From NCBI GenBank assembly GCA_021789565.1, contig JAJYJL010000452.1, positions 1 to 6,791 on the forward strand: a stretch of 6,791 bases of DNA, given 5' to 3'. This document shows positions 6,126-6,791 of the stretch, in pieces (position 1 is the stretch's first letter; every line of letters begins with the position of its first letter). The DNA is from Acidobacteriota bacterium (lineage in GTDB: Bacteria; Acidobacteriota; Terriglobia; UBA7540). Below the pieces are notes generated by a model, which did no database searches, was not told the DNA's origin, and saw only the letters and a program-made list of their open reading frames with translations. A program made the position numbers and the translations under genes.

Positions 6126-6791
6126 GTGTCGCGAGTCAATGTTCTCAAACAGGTAAAGGTCGGGGATCGTTGGAGGCTGGTTTCCATTCCTCATGACGGC
6201 CACGGCCGCAACAACTGGAAGGCGTTGCCCGAGGGCCGGTACTTCATCGAGTGGTGGGAACGCGGCAAGCGGAAGCGCCAGGCGGCAGGCGTGACGACCG
6301 CTGAAGCTCTTGAAGCGGCCCGCCGCCGCAGGCACATCCTGGAAGGCCGGGCGCTCGGCATCGAAGCCCAGGCAGCCGCCGACGAAGAAGCAAAACGCAC
6401 GCCCCTTCACATTGCCGTCAAACGATACCTGGACGTTGTGGAAGGTTTGAAGAAACCCAACACCCTACGCAAATACCTCGCGGTTCTCAACCGTTTCCTC
6501 GATTATTTCTCGGATCGCACGACACCGAAGAGCATCACGGCCGACGATCTCAATAACTTCATGGTGTATCTCAAGCGCAACTACCGGCTCGACAACAACA
6601 GCGTCATCCACAACATGATCATTGTGGCGCAGTTCCTCAAAAAGCAGGGGAGGGCAGGACTCACGCGAGACGTTGATTTGCCGGAAGCGATCAGGACATT
6701 GCCCGAGGAATACACCGATCGGGAACTTGAAGCTTTCTTTGCCTCCTGCACCAAAGAGGAGTACGCGCTGTTCCTGACCTTCTTACTGACC
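6126..6791 (+). CDS. Tyrosine recombinase/integrase, N-terminal part (3' end outside window)
   Basis: The frame runs from GTG 6126 for exactly 222 codons to the window edge without a stop. Residues 1-85 form a basic N-terminal part with a beta-strand-like segment (GRYFIEWWERGKRKRQAAG) followed by an Arg-rich helix, as in integrases that bind arm-type att sites. Residues about 94-178 look like the SAM-like core-binding domain (HIAVKRYLDVV, then PNTLRKYLAVLNRFLDYF). The catalytic domain begins around EEYTDRELEAFFASC (195-208) and EYALFLTFLLT (212-222); the first catalytic Arg would follow just outside the window, so the R-K-H-R-H/W-Y residues cannot be checked. The N-terminal layout resembles site-specific integrases frequent in Acidobacteriota. 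Its role would be integration and excision of a mobile element, probably at the tRNA-like sequence just upstream. It carries its own likely promoter and is not part of the operon to the left. Confidence 0.88.
   Translation, partial: MSRVNVLKQVKVGDRWRLVSIPHDGHGRNNWKALPEGRYFIEWWERGKRKRQAAGVTTAEALEAARRRRHILEGRALGIEAQAAADEEAKRTPLHIAVKRYLDVVEGLKKPNTLRKYLAVLNRFLDYFSDRTTPKSITADDLNNFMVYLKRNYRLDNNSVIHNMIIVAQFLKKQGRAGLTRDVDLPEAIRTLPEEYTDRELEAFFASCTKEEYALFLTFLLT

Noticed and set aside
6122..6200. ATG four bases before the integrase GTG as an alternative start
   Set aside because: It is in a different frame that reaches TGA after about 24 codons.
6020..6791. Group I intron interrupting a tRNA at the anticodon loop
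   Set aside because: No 3' tRNA half (GCTGG, TTCGA, CCCCCGC) is found downstream in the window, no conserved intron core was recognised, and the downstream gene is a tyrosine recombinase, not a homing endonuclease. An exon far outside the window cannot be excluded.
1..6791. CRISPR array or tandem repeats
   Set aside because: No regularly spaced repeats were seen on reading the window; only the short isolated repeats listed above.

Overview
The window reads as a piece of a moderately GC-rich bacterial chromosome. The best guess is Acidobacteriota or a similar soil lineage: secreted ceramidase-family proteins, a secreted family-3 glycoside hydrolase and the integrase N-terminus all resemble proteins common there. 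This is inference from protein character only; no marker gene is present.

Left four fifths (1-5784): four same-strand genes with gaps of about 43-61 nt, a probable operon. In order they are the C-terminal end of a neutral/alkaline ceramidase-family protein (cut by the window edge), a secreted three-domain GH3 protein, a second complete secreted ceramidase-family protein, and a cytoplasmic DegT/DnrJ/EryC1/StrS-type PLP aminotransferase. The first three probably act outside the cytoplasm on a glycosylated or N-acylated substrate; the aminotransferase would work inside on a keto- or amino-sugar or cyclitol. The substrate cannot be read from the sequence. The GH3 protein keeps the family fold motifs, but the expected nucleophile Asp is Glu and the expected Lys-His substrate-binding pair is Thr-Asp. 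The ceramidase-like protein keeps the metal-binding motifs but has Asn where bacterial ceramidase has its catalytic Ser. Both may belong to branches with altered chemistry.

Right fifth (5785-6791): a 341-nt non-coding stretch followed by the first 222 codons of a tyrosine recombinase, which starts at GTG and runs off the window. The non-coding stretch holds an 8-bp inverted repeat, two copies of an extended -10-like decamer exactly 200 bp apart, a small hairpin, and the 5' half of a glycine-type tRNA whose homology stops in the anticodon loop, 74 nt before the integrase start. This looks like the edge of an integrative element at a tRNA gene; its cargo would lie to the right, outside the window.
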